A DNA stretch of 64,000 nucleotides from Dysgonomonas sp. 25 (GCF_010501075.1 NZ_QVMN01000001.1:186001-250000); one strand, 5' to 3'; positions 8,831 to 19,375 are shown, counted from the stretch's first letter. A program made the numbers and translations. Notes: generated by a model not told the origin, from the sequence alone.

Positions 8831-10444
8831 GTGGCTAATACAAAGTACATTTTTGTTACAGGTGGTGTGATTTCTTCATTAGGAAAGGGAATCATCGCTG
8901 CATCGCTGGGTAAATTACTACAAGCCCGCGGATATAAAGTTACCATTCAGAAGCTCGACCCGTATATCAATGTCGATCCGGGAACACTCAACCCCTACGA
9001 ACATGGCGAATGCTATGTGACGGTCGACGGGCACGAGGCTGACCTCGATTTGGGGCACTACGAGCGTTTTCTGAATGCACCTACCCATAAAGATAATAAT
9101 ATAACGACCGGGCGTATCTATCAGAATGTGATAAACAAAGAGCGTCGCGGCGATTATCTGGGCAAGACCGTACAAATTGTGCCACATATTACGGACGAAA
9201 TAAAATGCAATATCAAGCAACTCGGCACCAAATACGATTACGACTTTGTGATTACCGAAATCGGCGGGACAGTCGGCGACATCGAATCGCTGCCTTATAT
9301 CGAGAGTGTACGCCAATTGCGCTGGGAGCTCGGAAAGAACTGTCTCTGTGTGCATTTGACTTATGTGCCGTATATTGCAGCAGCTCAAGAGGTGAAAACC
9401 AAACCGACACAGCACTCGGTGAAAGAATTGCAATCCGAAGGTATTCAACCAGATATATTGGTACTCCGCACTGAACATCCGTTGAATAAGGATATACTCC
9501 GCAAGGTGGCCTTGTTCTGTAATGTCGAGCCGGATGCCGTTGTTCAGTCTGTCGATGTTTCTACCATATACGAGGTGCCGTTGATGATGCAAGCGCAAAA
9601 TATGGACGAAATCGTATTGCGCAAACTGAATATGCCAATCGAAGATAAGCCTGTCATGCAAAACTGGCGCGATTTCTTGGATATGAAGAAGAATGCGACC
9701 GGAACAGTGCGTATCGGCTTGGTTGGCAAGTATGTAGAGTTGCCGGATGCCTATAAATCAATTAACGAATCACTGCTTCAGGCAGCTACTTATAACAACC
9801 GTAAACTCGATTTGCAATTTATCCAATCGGAAAAATTGACAGATGAGAATGTCGAATCTTTCCTTTCTTCGATGGATGGCATAGTTATTGCTCCGGGATT
9901 TGGACAACGAGGAATCGAAGGGAAGTTCAAAGCGTTGAAATTCGCCCGCGAAAAGGATATACCTACACTCGGTATTTGTCTTGGAATGCAATGCATGGTC
10001 ATTGAATATGCCCGTAACGTATTGGGATTGGAAGATGCCAATTCTACCGAAATGAATCCGCATACACCATTCAAGGTAATAGATTTGATGGAAGAGCAGA
10101 AAAATATTACCAATATGGGCGGAACAATGCGTTTGGGTGCATATAAGTGCGATCTGGCAAAAGATTCGCTGGTATATAAAGCATACAAGCAAGACCAGAT
10201 AGAAGAACGCCACCGTCATCGTTTCGAATTCAATAACGATTATAAGCAGGATTTCGAAAAGCATGGCATGAAATCGACCGGAATCAATCCCGATACAGGA
10301 TTGGTTGAAGTGGTTGAAGTTCCGGACAAGAAATGGTATCTGGGAGTGCAGTTCCATCCTGAGTATAACAGTACGGTCGTTTCGCCGAACCCTTTATTCC
10401 TGAGTTTTGTAAAAGCTGTAGTAGATAATAAACAACCAGAATAA
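8831..10444 (+). CDS. pyrG: CTP synthase
   Basis: This enzyme makes CTP from UTP, ATP and glutamine. The N-terminal synthetase domain begins with KYIFVTGG and continues SSLGKG, the ATP-binding loop. The C-terminal class I glutamine amidotransferase domain has the nucleophile Cys in GICLGMQCMV and the catalytic His and Glu in QFHPEY. The frame is open from 8717, but homologues start two to four residues before TKYIFVTGG. The -7 element at 8785 also lies inside the longer frame. I therefore use the GTG at 8831, giving 537 residues; an ATG at 8807 is the alternative. The gene is followed by yidC after 29 bases. Confidence 0.95.
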   Translation: MANTKYIFVTGGVISSLGKGIIAASLGKLLQARGYKVTIQKLDPYINVDPGTLNPYEHGECYVTVDGHEADLDLGHYERFLNAPTHKDNNITTGRIYQNVINKERRGDYLGKTVQIVPHITDEIKCNIKQLGTKYDYDFVITEIGGTVGDIESLPYIESVRQLRWELGKNCLCVHLTYVPYIAAAQEVKTKPTQHSVKELQSEGIQPDILVLRTEHPLNKDILRKVALFCNVEPDAVVQSVDVSTIYEVPLMMQAQNMDEIVLRKLNMPIEDKPVMQNWRDFLDMKKNATGTVRIGLVGKYVELPDAYKSINESLLQAATYNNRKLDLQFIQSEKLTDENVESFLSSMDGIVIAPGFGQRGIEGKFKALKFAREKDIPTLGICLGMQCMVIEYARNVLGLEDANSTEMNPHTPFKVIDLMEEQKNITNMGGTMRLGAYKCDLAKDSLVYKAYKQDQIEERHRHRFEFNNDYKQDFEKHGMKSTGINPDTGLVEVVEVPDKKWYLGVQFHPEYNSTVVSPNPLFLSFVKAVVDNKQPE

Positions 10445-10473
10445 AGAACAACAGATAATTCAATACGTAAAGA

Positions 10474-12423
10474 ATGAATAAGAATAACATTTTAATGTTT
10501 GTCTTGATAGCAGCTGTGGTTATCGGATTCACCTATTTCAGTAGTAAAAAGGAAGATAAAGAACAACAGCCGCCTATATCGTCGACTATCGAAGATGTAA
10601 GGATTCAGGATAATACAACAGAGCAACCGGCACCAACAGAACCCGAAAAGGCTAATACTCCGGCTCCTACTACAGCCGATGCTGATGCCCCCACTACCGA
10701 ACCTAAACAATTGACTCTTGCCGAGCAATTTTTCGGAACTCCAAGGACAGCCGTGAATGCCGGAGAATCACTCCACGAAGAGGCTGCTCCTCAAATAATA
10801 ACCCTCGAAAACGAGAAAATAAAGATAGACTTCACCACTTTGGGAGGTCAGATGCTATCGGCGAAGCTGAAAGATTATCACCGTTTCGATAACGATTCAC
10901 TTCCGCTTACCTTGTTCGAGAAGGATGCGAAGTTTGCTTTGCTACTCCGCAATCGTAGTGGCAGAGCCATAACGACTGATGCCTTGTTGTTTACACCTAT
11001 CTATCTGCAAGATGGTGACAAGCAATCCATTACCATGCGCTATGCTCACTCTGCCGATCAATATGTCGATTTCGTATATACTTTGTCTGCTGACGATTAT
11101 ATGATGAAATTCGATGTAGCCTTAGTCGGCATGGAAGAAATGCTTTACCGCGAAACGGTAGATTACCTCGAAATGTATTGGGCACAAGACCAACGCCGTC
11201 AGGAAAAGAGCCGCGAGAACGAACAGCGTCATTCTAAGTTGATATATAAATTCCAAGGGGACGATGTTGCCGAACTGGAAGCAGATAAAAATGAACGAAA
11301 AACAGTTACAGAAGCACCAACGAAATGGGTTGCTTTCAAAGACCAGTTTTTCGCAACGGTGTTGATTGCCGACAACCAATTCAAAGAAATAGATGTAGAA
11401 TCTAAAATATTGCTTAATAGCGATAAATATCTGAAAACATATGCCGCCAAAATGTATGCTCCTGTGGTTTATAATGCTAACAGCAATACATTGAAAGCCG
11501 GATTCCGTTATTATTTAGGACCATTGCAGTTCTCGAATCTTCAAAGCTATGACGATGGCATAAAAGATGCCAGCCAGCAATTAGATTTGGACAAACTGGT
11601 GTATTTGGGTTGGTCGCTATTCCGTATTGTAAACAAATACTTTGTAATTCCTATCTTCAACTTATTAGGCTCTACGGGCTTGTCTATGGGGCTTGTAATT
11701 CTCTTGTTGACGATTATAGTTAAACTGCTGGTTTCGCCATTGACTTATAAATCTTTTATGTCGTCTGCCAAAATGCGTGTCCTTCGACCGCAGGTAGAAG
11801 AATTGGCTGCTAAATATCCTAAGCAGGAGCAGGCGATGGAGAAACAACAGGCTACTATGGCACTGTATCGAAAGGCGGGAGTTAATCCGATGAGCGGATG
11901 TATTCCGATGCTGGCACAGATGCCGTTGCTTATTGCCTTGTTCCAGTTTTTCCCGTCGGCGATAGAACTACGTCAGCAAAGCTTCCTGTGGGCGACAGAT
12001 TTGTCTACCTATGATGCTATCATAGAGTGGGGGACAAGTATTCCGCTGATAGGCACACACATTAGTTTGTTCTGTATACTGATGACCGTGACGAATGTTA
12101 TTTACACGAAATTTAATATGCAGATGACCGATACCGGTTCGCAAATGCCGGGTATGAAATGGATGATGTATCTGATGCCGGTTATCTTCCTCTTTGTGCT
12201 GAATGATTATCCATCAGGATTGACATACTATTATTTCTTGTCGTTGCTTATCACCATCTTGCTGACTATCAGTTTCCGCTACTTTGTAGACGAGAAGAAG
12301 CTATTAGCCAAATTGGAGGCGAACAAAGCTAAACCTAAAAAGAAATCAGGTTTTATGGCTCGCTTGGAAGAAGCACAGCGCATGCAGCAACAGCAAATGA
12401 AAAACCAGAAGAAGAAAAAGTAA
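10474..12423 (+). CDS. yidC: Membrane protein insertase YidC
   Basis: A 649-residue inner-membrane protein that inserts and folds membrane proteins, alone or with SecYEG. It starts with a membrane anchor (residues 5-22) followed by a Pro/Thr/Glu-rich linker and a large periplasmic beta domain (about 95-365). The conserved 60KD_IMP insertase core comes next (about 385-610), with segments such as YRKAGVNPMSGCIPMLAQMP, and then a Lys-rich cytoplasmic tail (KNQKKKK). This is the long gram-negative form. It lies 29 bases after pyrG, as in many Bacteroidales, and ends shortly before a terminator. Confidence 0.97.
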   Translation: MNKNNILMFVLIAAVVIGFTYFSSKKEDKEQQPPISSTIEDVRIQDNTTEQPAPTEPEKANTPAPTTADADAPTTEPKQLTLAEQFFGTPRTAVNAGESLHEEAAPQIITLENEKIKIDFTTLGGQMLSAKLKDYHRFDNDSLPLTLFEKDAKFALLLRNRSGRAITTDALLFTPIYLQDGDKQSITMRYAHSADQYVDFVYTLSADDYMMKFDVALVGMEEMLYRETVDYLEMYWAQDQRRQEKSRENEQRHSKLIYKFQGDDVAELEADKNERKTVTEAPTKWVAFKDQFFATVLIADNQFKEIDVESKILLNSDKYLKTYAAKMYAPVVYNANSNTLKAGFRYYLGPLQFSNLQSYDDGIKDASQQLDLDKLVYLGWSLFRIVNKYFVIPIFNLLGSTGLSMGLVILLLTIIVKLLVSPLTYKSFMSSAKMRVLRPQVEELAAKYPKQEQAMEKQQATMALYRKAGVNPMSGCIPMLAQMPLLIALFQFFPSAIELRQQSFLWATDLSTYDAIIEWGTSIPLIGTHISLFCILMTVTNVIYTKFNMQMTDTGSQMPGMKWMMYLMPVIFLFVLNDYPSGLTYYYFLSLLITILLTISFRYFVDEKKLLAKLEANKAKPKKKSGFMARLEEAQRMQQQQMKNQKKKK

Positions 12424-12443
12424 AATCCGTTGATATAAAAGTA

Positions 12444-12485
12444 AACCCTGCCTTGATTCCAGTGATCAGGCAGGGTTCTTTATTT
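12444..12485 (+). terminator. Terminator after yidC
   Basis: AACCCTGCCT (12444-12453) and AGGCAGGGTT (12468-12477) form a perfect 10-bp stem followed by CTTTATTT. Confidence 0.88.
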
Positions 12486-12778
12486 GGTAGGCTATTCGTT
12501 AAAAATCGAAGTTGTCGGGATCGGCGCCTAACCGTAGATTCTTATTCAGCGCGTTGATACTTTGCATTTTCTGATATCTTTTTTTAATGGTTATATATTG
12601 GTCTTATTAGTAATGAAACGTAAAAATACGTCTTTTTGTTTGATTTTGAAGCTTTTTGTATAATTATATAGAATGAATCAAAACTGACTTTTTGATTATT
12701 TTTCATTTATAAAATATTTTTTAATCAAATATTAGTTGATTTTTATGACAAAAAGAAATTTTTTAAAACAAAAAACTT

Positions 12779-12786
12779 TATCTTTG
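12779..12786 (+). promoter_or_regulatory. -7 promoter element of gltB
   Basis: TATCTTTG matches the TAnnTTTG consensus and lies 60 bases before the gltB start. No clear TTTG lies at the usual -33 distance. Confidence 0.6.
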
Positions 12787-12846
12787 TAATCTATAAAAGC
12801 TAAAGGTAGTAAATAAAGATATCATACAACTTATCAACTGAAGAAT

Positions 12847-15800
12847 ATGCAAGATTTAAAATCAGCAGCACAATATGGATTATACGACCCCGCTTACGAG
12901 CACGATGCTTGTGGGGTGGGTATGGTCTTGCACATGAAAGGAGCCAAATCGCATGCAATTGTCGAAAACGGGCTTCGCGTACTGGAAAATATGATGCATC
13001 GCGGGGCGGAAAATGCCGATAACAAAACCGGAGACGGTGCAGGAATCATGATTCAGATTCCGCATGAATTCATATTGTTGCAAGGGATTGCCGTACCCGA
13101 AAAAGGTTATTATGGAACAGGGCTTGTCTTTCTTCCGAAAGGGGAAAAAGAAGCGGAGTCGTGCATGAAAGTGCTTTCAGAATATATCGATAAGGAGAGC
13201 CTGAAATTGCTGGCAGTCCGCGATGTGCCTGTCAATAGTGATATCTTGGGCGAAATGGCGTTGGCGAAAGAGCCGGATATCAAGCAACTATTCGTGGTAG
13301 GTGAAGAAGGGATGTCTCAGGACGAACTGGAGCATAGATTATACATTCTCCGCAAGAAGATAGAACGCGAAATCGTGCAATCCAAAGTTTTCTCTTCGGA
13401 CACAAAGAAAGCATTCTATATTGTCAGCTTGTCCACCAAACGCATTGTGTACAAAGGAATGTTGTCGTCCGAACAGCTTCGCCACTACTTTCCCGATTTA
13501 CTGCATCCCAATCTGACGAGTGCCATTGCATTGGTTCACTCACGTTTCAGTACCAATACATTCCCCACATGGGATTTGGCGCATCCGTTCCGCATGGTGG
13601 CTCATAATGGTGAAATCAATACCATCAAGGGAAACCGCCTCTGGATGGAAGCCCGCGAAAGTGTTTTGAAGTCTGACCAATTGGGTAAAATTGACAATAT
13701 ATGGCCGATAATCCAGCCATCGATGAGCGACAGTGCTTCGTTCGATAATGTATTGGAATTTCTGGTGATGTCAGGCAAATCACTGCCGCATGCTTTAGCT
13801 ATGATGGTGCCGGAATCGTGGAACGATAAAAACCCGATATCGACCGATTTGAAGGCATTTTACGAATACCATAGCATATTGATGGAGCCTTGGGATGGCC
13901 CTGCAACTATTCTCTTTACCGACGGACGTTATGCAGGCGGTTTGCTGGATAGGAATGGTTTGCGTCCGGCACGTTATCTGATGACAAATAACGACGTTAT
14001 GGTAGTTGCTTCCGAAATCGGTGTATTGCCTTTCGAACCGTCCGAAATCAAAGAGAAAGGTCGTTTGAGACCGGGCAAGATGCTGATGGTGGATACCGAG
14101 GAGGGGACAATACAATACGATGCCGAATTGAAAGAGAATCTGGCAAAAGCGTTTCCATACCGCGAATGGCTGGCTAAAAACCGTATTTCGTTAGATGATG
14201 TTTCTTCGGGTCGTACAACCAAATACAATGTAGGGAATTATACCAAGTTGCTGAAAACATTCGGCTACTACAAAGAAGATATAGAACGTATTATCCTGCC
14301 GATGGCTGCCGAAGGTAAAGAACCGACAGCTTCGATGGGGAACGATACGCCTGTGGCCATCTTGTCGGAAAAACCACAACGCTTATTCAACTATTTCCGT
14401 CAGTTGTTTGCGCAGGTGACCAATCCGCCTATAGACCCGATTCGCGAGGAGTTGGTGATGTCTTTGGCGGGATATATCGGTTCGTTGCACAAAAATATCC
14501 TCGAACCGATGCCCGAACATTGTAAGATGGTCGGTTTATCCAATCCTTTCCTGTCCAACAGGGAGCTGGATTTATTGGTACATTTGGGTTATAAAGGATT
14601 TAAGGCCGAAGTAATATCCATGCTTTTCGACCCGAAGAAAGGAGCCGAAGGCTTGGAGCAAGCAATTGACGAACTATGCAAAAAAGCAGAAGAAGCCGTC
14701 GACAACGGCAGTAACTACATCGTCATATCAGACAGGGGAGTGGATAAAGAGCATGTTGCTATCCCTTCTTTATTGGCTGTTTCGGCTGTACATCACTATC
14801 TGGTCGACCGCCGCAAACGTATGCAAATCGACATCATTGTAGAATCTGCCGAACCACGCGAAGTGATGCATTTTGCATTGTTGTTCGGTTATGGTGCGAA
14901 TGCTGTCAATCCATATCTGGCACTGGCTGTAATCGAAGATTTGGTGAAAGAAGGATATATTCAGCTCGACTTCCATACAGCGATGAAGAATTATGTAAAG
15001 TCTATCAATAAAGGTTTGTTGAAGACCTTCTCGAAGATGGGTATCTCAACACTGAAAAGCTATATAGGCGCGCAACAATTCGAGGCTATCGGAATCAGCA
15101 CCAACGTGATAGATAAATATTTCAAGGGTACTACTTCTAAAATCGAAGGTATTGACTTGGGCGATATTGCCAGCGATACTATCGAGGCATATTATGACGC
15201 CTTTGAAGAAGATTTCGACGATCCCCGGCTGGTTAGTCAGGGGGTATATGCCTGGCGCCGCAATGGCGAAAAGCATGCATGGAATCCTGATACGATTACC
15301 AAATTGCAGATGGCTACCCGTTTAGGAAGCTACAAGAAGTTTAAAGAATATACCGAAAGCATAGACAAAAAGCCGGAAAAGATATTCCTACGCGATTTTC
15401 TGGATTTCGATTTGTCGAAAAATCCGATTGATATATCCGAAGTAGAATCTGTCGAAAGCATTACCAAACGCTTTGTGACAGGGGCTATGTCGTTCGGTTC
15501 GATTAGTCGCGAAGCACACGAAGCAATGGCTATTGCCATGAATGCCATTGGTGGTAAAAGCAATACCGGTGAGGGTGGCGAATTGGCAGAACGATTCTCT
15601 ACGGATGCCCGTTCCAAAATCAAACAGGTGGCTTCGGGGCGTTTCGGGGTAACGACTGAATATCTCGTCAATGCAGATGAGATACAAATAAAAATAGCGC
15701 AAGGGGCTAAACCGGGCGAAGGCGGACAGCTTCCGGGCTTCAAAGTGGATAAGATTATCGCACAAACGCGTCATTCCATACCGGGTATCTCGTTGATTTC

Positions 15801-17364
15801 GCCGCCGCCACATCACGATATTTATTCTATCGAAGATTTGGCACAGTTGATATTCGACCTTAAAAACGTAAATCCTGCTGCCGAAATAAGCGTGAAACTT
15901 GTTTCCGAAAGCGGGGTAGGGACTGTTGCGGCGGGAGTGGCCAAAGCGAAAGCCGACCGTATTATCATCAGTGGTTGCGAAGGAGGTACGGGTGCAAGTC
16001 CGGCAAGCTCAATCAAGCATGCAGGTCTTCCGTTGGAAATCGGTTTGGCGGAAGTGCAACAAACCCTTGTCCTGAATAACCTTCGCGGACAAGTTTACCT
16101 TCAAACGGACGGACAGCTGAAAACAGGACACGATATTATTGTAGCCGCTATGCTTGGTGCAGAAGAATACGGTTTTGCGACGAGTGCGCTGATTGTATTG
16201 GGCTGTATTATGATGCGTAAATGCCATCTGAATACCTGTCCCGTAGGAGTTGCCACGCAAAATGAAGAATTGCGGAAGAAGTTTATCGGGCGCAGTGAGT
16301 ATCTGGTCAACTATTTCCATTTCTTAGCAGAAGAAGTTCGGGAATATCTGGCAGCTTTAGGTGTTAAGTCGTTGGACGACATCGTTGGACGTGCCGATAT
16401 GCTGAAATATATGAAGAGCGATGCCAATGAGAAGTTGAAGAAGATGGATCTATCCCGTTTGATTTACTTCCCGAAAGAAGCTAAAGAAAATGCTATTCAT
16501 CATGTAAAAGACCAAGAGCACAAATTGGATGGTATCTTGGATAAAGAGTTAATCAAAACCTCTAAGATGGCAATAGAAAAGGCTATGCCGGTGGAGTTGA
16601 CACGCCTCATAAAAAACACGGACCGTACCGTGGGTGCGATGCTTTCGGGCGAGATAGCCAAACTATACGGAGAAAAAGGGTTACCGACCGATACGATACA
16701 ATGTACATTCCAAGGTTCGGCAGGGCAGAGCTTTGGCGGATTTCTGGCGCATGGGGTGACTTTCCGTCTCGAAGGGGATGCTAATGACTATGTAGGAAAA
16801 GGCTTGTCGGGAGGTAAGATAATTATCGTTCCGCCTATTATATCCAACTTCAAGCCGGAAGCGAATATTATTGCAGGAAATACCTTGCTATATGGCGCTA
16901 CAGGAGGAGAAGTATATATCAACGGGCGGGTAGGAGAGCGTTTCTGTGTGCGTAATAGTGGTGCTATTGCCGTGGTGGAAGGCGCAGGCGACCATTGCTG
17001 CGAATATATGACAGGAGGACGGACAGTTGTGTTAGGAACAACAGGACGGAACTTTGCTGCGGGGATGAGTGGCGGTGTAGCTTATGTGTATAATCCGGAT
17101 GGGGATTTCGATTATTTCTGCAATATGCAGATGGTCGAACTGACACTCATAGAGGATATGTACGACAACCGCGAATTGAAAGGCCTGATTACTAACCACT
17201 ATAACCAGACGAATAGTCCGTTGGCTAAGCGTATTCTGGACAATTGGGATGTGGAAGTCGACAAGTTCATCAAAGTCACACCGATTGAGTATAAGAAAGT
17301 ATTGCAGCAAGAGAAGCTGGATGCTATCGATAAAAAAATAGCAGAAGTAGAATTTGATTACTAA
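12847..17364 (+). CDS. gltB: Glutamate synthase large subunit
   Basis: A 1505-residue enzyme that transfers the amide of glutamine to 2-oxoglutarate, giving two glutamates. The N-terminal class II amidotransferase domain has DACGVG, in which Cys22 would become the N-terminal nucleophile after removal of a short propeptide. The central and FMN-binding synthase domains follow, with the [3Fe-4S] cysteines in CIMMRKCHLNTCPVGVATQ. The C-terminal right-handed beta-helix (GXGXG domain) contains GGEVYINGRVGERFCVRNSG. Length is normal. It is the first gene of a gltB-gltD unit, with a -7 element 60 bases upstream. Confidence 0.98.
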   Translation: MQDLKSAAQYGLYDPAYEHDACGVGMVLHMKGAKSHAIVENGLRVLENMMHRGAENADNKTGDGAGIMIQIPHEFILLQGIAVPEKGYYGTGLVFLPKGEKEAESCMKVLSEYIDKESLKLLAVRDVPVNSDILGEMALAKEPDIKQLFVVGEEGMSQDELEHRLYILRKKIEREIVQSKVFSSDTKKAFYIVSLSTKRIVYKGMLSSEQLRHYFPDLLHPNLTSAIALVHSRFSTNTFPTWDLAHPFRMVAHNGEINTIKGNRLWMEARESVLKSDQLGKIDNIWPIIQPSMSDSASFDNVLEFLVMSGKSLPHALAMMVPESWNDKNPISTDLKAFYEYHSILMEPWDGPATILFTDGRYAGGLLDRNGLRPARYLMTNNDVMVVASEIGVLPFEPSEIKEKGRLRPGKMLMVDTEEGTIQYDAELKENLAKAFPYREWLAKNRISLDDVSSGRTTKYNVGNYTKLLKTFGYYKEDIERIILPMAAEGKEPTASMGNDTPVAILSEKPQRLFNYFRQLFAQVTNPPIDPIREELVMSLAGYIGSLHKNILEPMPEHCKMVGLSNPFLSNRELDLLVHLGYKGFKAEVISMLFDPKKGAEGLEQAIDELCKKAEEAVDNGSNYIVISDRGVDKEHVAIPSLLAVSAVHHYLVDRRKRMQIDIIVESAEPREVMHFALLFGYGANAVNPYLALAVIEDLVKEGYIQLDFHTAMKNYVKSINKGLLKTFSKMGISTLKSYIGAQQFEAIGISTNVIDKYFKGTTSKIEGIDLGDIASDTIEAYYDAFEEDFDDPRLVSQGVYAWRRNGEKHAWNPDTITKLQMATRLGSYKKFKEYTESIDKKPEKIFLRDFLDFDLSKNPIDISEVESVESITKRFVTGAMSFGSISREAHEAMAIAMNAIGGKSNTGEGGELAERFSTDARSKIKQVASGRFGVTTEYLVNADEIQIKIAQGAKPGEGGQLPGFKVDKIIAQTRHSIPGISLISPPPHHDIYSIEDLAQLIFDLKNVNPAAEISVKLVSESGVGTVAAGVAKAKADRIIISGCEGGTGASPASSIKHAGLPLEIGLAEVQQTLVLNNLRGQVYLQTDGQLKTGHDIIVAAMLGAEEYGFATSALIVLGCIMMRKCHLNTCPVGVATQNEELRKKFIGRSEYLVNYFHFLAEEVREYLAALGVKSLDDIVGRADMLKYMKSDANEKLKKMDLSRLIYFPKEAKENAIHHVKDQEHKLDGILDKELIKTSKMAIEKAMPVELTRLIKNTDRTVGAMLSGEIAKLYGEKGLPTDTIQCTFQGSAGQSFGGFLAHGVTFRLEGDANDYVGKGLSGGKIIIVPPIISNFKPEANIIAGNTLLYGATGGEVYINGRVGERFCVRNSGAIAVVEGAGDHCCEYMTGGRTVVLGTTGRNFAAGMSGGVAYVYNPDGDFDYFCNMQMVELTLIEDMYDNRELKGLITNHYNQTNSPLAKRILDNWDVEVDKFIKVTPIEYKKVLQQEKLDAIDKKIAEVEFDY

Positions 17365-17445
17365 TTTGACAATTAGCAGATTCGTAAATTAGAAAATGTA
17401 CTGTATTTGCTAATTTGCTAATATCCGAATTTTCATATTGACATT

Positions 17446-18870
17446 ATGGGTAACCCAAAAGCATTTTTAACCGTAAAGAGAAAAGAAGCCGGCTATCGTC
17501 CGGTACAAGATAGAGTGGCCGACTTTGGCGAAGTAGAACAAACGCTGAATACGGACGACCGTCGCGAACAGGCTTCGCGCTGTATGGATTGCGGCGTGCC
17601 GTTTTGTCATTGGGCTTGTCCGTTGGGGAATAAGATGCCCGAATGGCAGGAATATATCTACAAAGGTGATTGGCGTTTAGCTGCCGAAGTGTTGCAGCAA
17701 ACAAATGATTTTCCGGAATTTACGGGACGTGTCTGTCCTGCACCTTGCGAACGCTCGTGTGTGCTTTCGTTGCACCGCTCTCCTGTTACAATCAGGGAGA
17801 ATGAGGCTGCTACCTTGGAGCAGGCTTATGAATTAGGCTATATCGTTCCGCAAATACCCGAAGTAAGGACGGGGAAAACAGTTGCCGTTATCGGTTCTGG
17901 GCCTTCGGGATTAGCCGTAGCCAACCAATTGAACCGAAAAGGGCATGAAGTTACCGTCTATGAAAAGAGTAACAGTATCGGCGGGCTGCTTCGCTATGGT
18001 ATCCCCGATTTCAAACTGAATAAGAGCGTCGTAGAGCGCCGCGTGAAACTGATGGAAGCCGAAGGAGTGAAATTTGTTACCAGTGTAGAAGTGGGTAAAG
18101 ACATTAAAGGTAAAGACCTGCTTCAACAATACGATGCCGTTTGCGTGGCTATCGGTTCGCAGATTCCGCGCGATTTGCCTGTCGAAGGACGTGACCTGAA
18201 AGGCGTCTATTTTGCCATGGAATACCTTTCGATGCAAAATAAGTTAGTAGCGAAAGAGACAGTTCCGGCAAAAGAATTAATAGATGCCAAAGGAAAAAAT
18301 GTACTGGTTATCGGTGGTGGCGATACGGGTTCGGACTGTATCGGAACGGCCAACCGTCAGGGGGCTGCCAATATTCTGCAAATAGAGATTATGCCGAAGC
18401 CGCCTAAACTGGAAGATATAGAGAATCCTTGGCCTGTGCCTTTTCCTGTGGTGTTGAAAACATCTTCTTCGCACCTCGAAGGTTGCGGACGCCGTTGGTC
18501 GGTAAATACCAAACGCTTTATCGGCGAAAATGGGATATTGACGGGCGTCGAACTGGTTGAAATCGAATGGGTAAAGGATGATTCGGGTAAAATGACACTG
18601 AAAGAGGTTGGGAAACCAGAAATATTCAAAGTCGATTTAGTTTTTCTTGCCTTAGGTTTCCTACATCCGACGCAGGATGGTTTATTAGCCGAGATGGGCT
18701 TGAAAGTCGACGACATCCGTCATAATGTGCAGACCGACGACAAACGCCGGACAAATGTCAGCAAGGTTTTTGCTGCGGGCGACTGTGTCAGCGGTCAGTC
18801 CTTGGTTGTGAGGTGTATAGCCTCGGGGCGTGAGACGGCTAAACATATAGATGAATTTTTGAAGAAATAG
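17446..18870 (+). CDS. gltD: Glutamate synthase small subunit
   Basis: A 474-residue flavoprotein that passes electrons from NADPH to the large subunit. The N-terminal ferredoxin-like part has cysteine clusters CMDCGVPFCHWACP and CPAPCERSC. A GxGxxG FAD site (VIGSGPSG, near residue 150) and a second nucleotide-binding loop (VIGGGDTGSD, near residue 290) follow, and an FAD C-terminal segment AAGDCVSGQSLVV closes the fold. It lies 81 bases downstream of gltB with no terminator between, so the two are probably one transcript. Confidence 0.97.
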   Translation: MGNPKAFLTVKRKEAGYRPVQDRVADFGEVEQTLNTDDRREQASRCMDCGVPFCHWACPLGNKMPEWQEYIYKGDWRLAAEVLQQTNDFPEFTGRVCPAPCERSCVLSLHRSPVTIRENEAATLEQAYELGYIVPQIPEVRTGKTVAVIGSGPSGLAVANQLNRKGHEVTVYEKSNSIGGLLRYGIPDFKLNKSVVERRVKLMEAEGVKFVTSVEVGKDIKGKDLLQQYDAVCVAIGSQIPRDLPVEGRDLKGVYFAMEYLSMQNKLVAKETVPAKELIDAKGKNVLVIGGGDTGSDCIGTANRQGAANILQIEIMPKPPKLEDIENPWPVPFPVVLKTSSSHLEGCGRRWSVNTKRFIGENGILTGVELVEIEWVKDDSGKMTLKEVGKPEIFKVDLVFLALGFLHPTQDGLLAEMGLKVDDIRHNVQTDDKRRTNVSKVFAAGDCVSGQSLVVRCIASGRETAKHIDEFLKK

Positions 18871-18888
18871 TTAGTATGTGTATGATGA

Positions 18889-18922
18889 TGAAGGCTCTTG
18901 AGATTTTTCTCAGGGGCTTTTA
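18889..18922 (+). terminator. Terminator after gltD
   Basis: AAGGCTCTTGAG (18890-18901) pairs with CTCAGGGGCTTT, allowing several G-U pairs, around a short T-rich loop, and is followed by a TTATTT tail. Confidence 0.7.
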
Positions 18923-18983
18923 TTTGCACATTGGGAAGATGCTGTTATCGGACGAGGGAGTACAATATAATCGGGATAATCAA

Positions 18984-19334
18984 TCACCGCTTTTTCCATG
19001 CCGGATTTTTTATTTTCAAGAATATGGAAACCAATAATAGTAAGGTGAAAAGGTAGATAGGTAATGAGATTTTGAAAATATGTTCTATAGTATCCTGTCC
19101 TATAAACATCATTTCGTCTTTACAGATTCGTAGAGGGCTTTTCATATCATCAGTATAGCTGTCTTCTTGAACAAAATTTTCTCCGAGTGGATTGAGTTTA
19201 AACAAGAGAGTTACCCCATCCCCTTTATATTCCGGATAAGTATGAATCGCCAAAAAAGACTTTGCAAACAGGCATACTGCACAAATGGCAATAGCGGTAA
19301 TTAGGATTATTTTCAAAAATTTACTTTTGTGCAT
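18984..19334 (-). CDS. Hypothetical small membrane protein
   Basis: A 116-residue protein not recognised. It has two membrane helices (about residues 8-28 and 88-108) with a roughly 60-residue polar loop between them, which would lie outside the cytoplasm, and it ends with a basic tail (KIKNPAWKKR). A minus-strand -7 element, TATCTTTG (plus-strand 19376-19383), lies 42 bases before the ATG and supports expression as a single gene between two rightward units. Confidence 0.6.
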   Translation of the reverse strand: MHKSKFLKIILITAIAICAVCLFAKSFLAIHTYPEYKGDGVTLLFKLNPLGENFVQEDSYTDDMKSPLRICKDEMMFIGQDTIEHIFKISLPIYLFTLLLLVSIFLKIKNPAWKKR

Positions 19335-19375
19335 GATATAGCTATATACCCTTAGTGTGTTTGTTTCTTATAATT

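Larger units (their letters stand above)
12424..12846. other. AT-rich intergenic region between yidC and gltB with a possible gene remnant
   Basis: Besides the yidC terminator and the gltB promoter, the minus strand at 12509-12610 has a short open frame. It would encode about 33 residues ending NLRLGADPDNFDF and contains an ATG giving 22 residues (12509-12577). It looks like the C-terminal end of a protein, has no upstream part in frame, and may be a decayed gene or chance. The remaining sequence is A/T-rich without recognisable features. Confidence 0.35.

Noticed and set aside
8918-9661. 247-codon minus-strand frame opposite pyrG
   Set aside because: Shadow of the strongly conserved CTP synthase frame; no recognisable domain.
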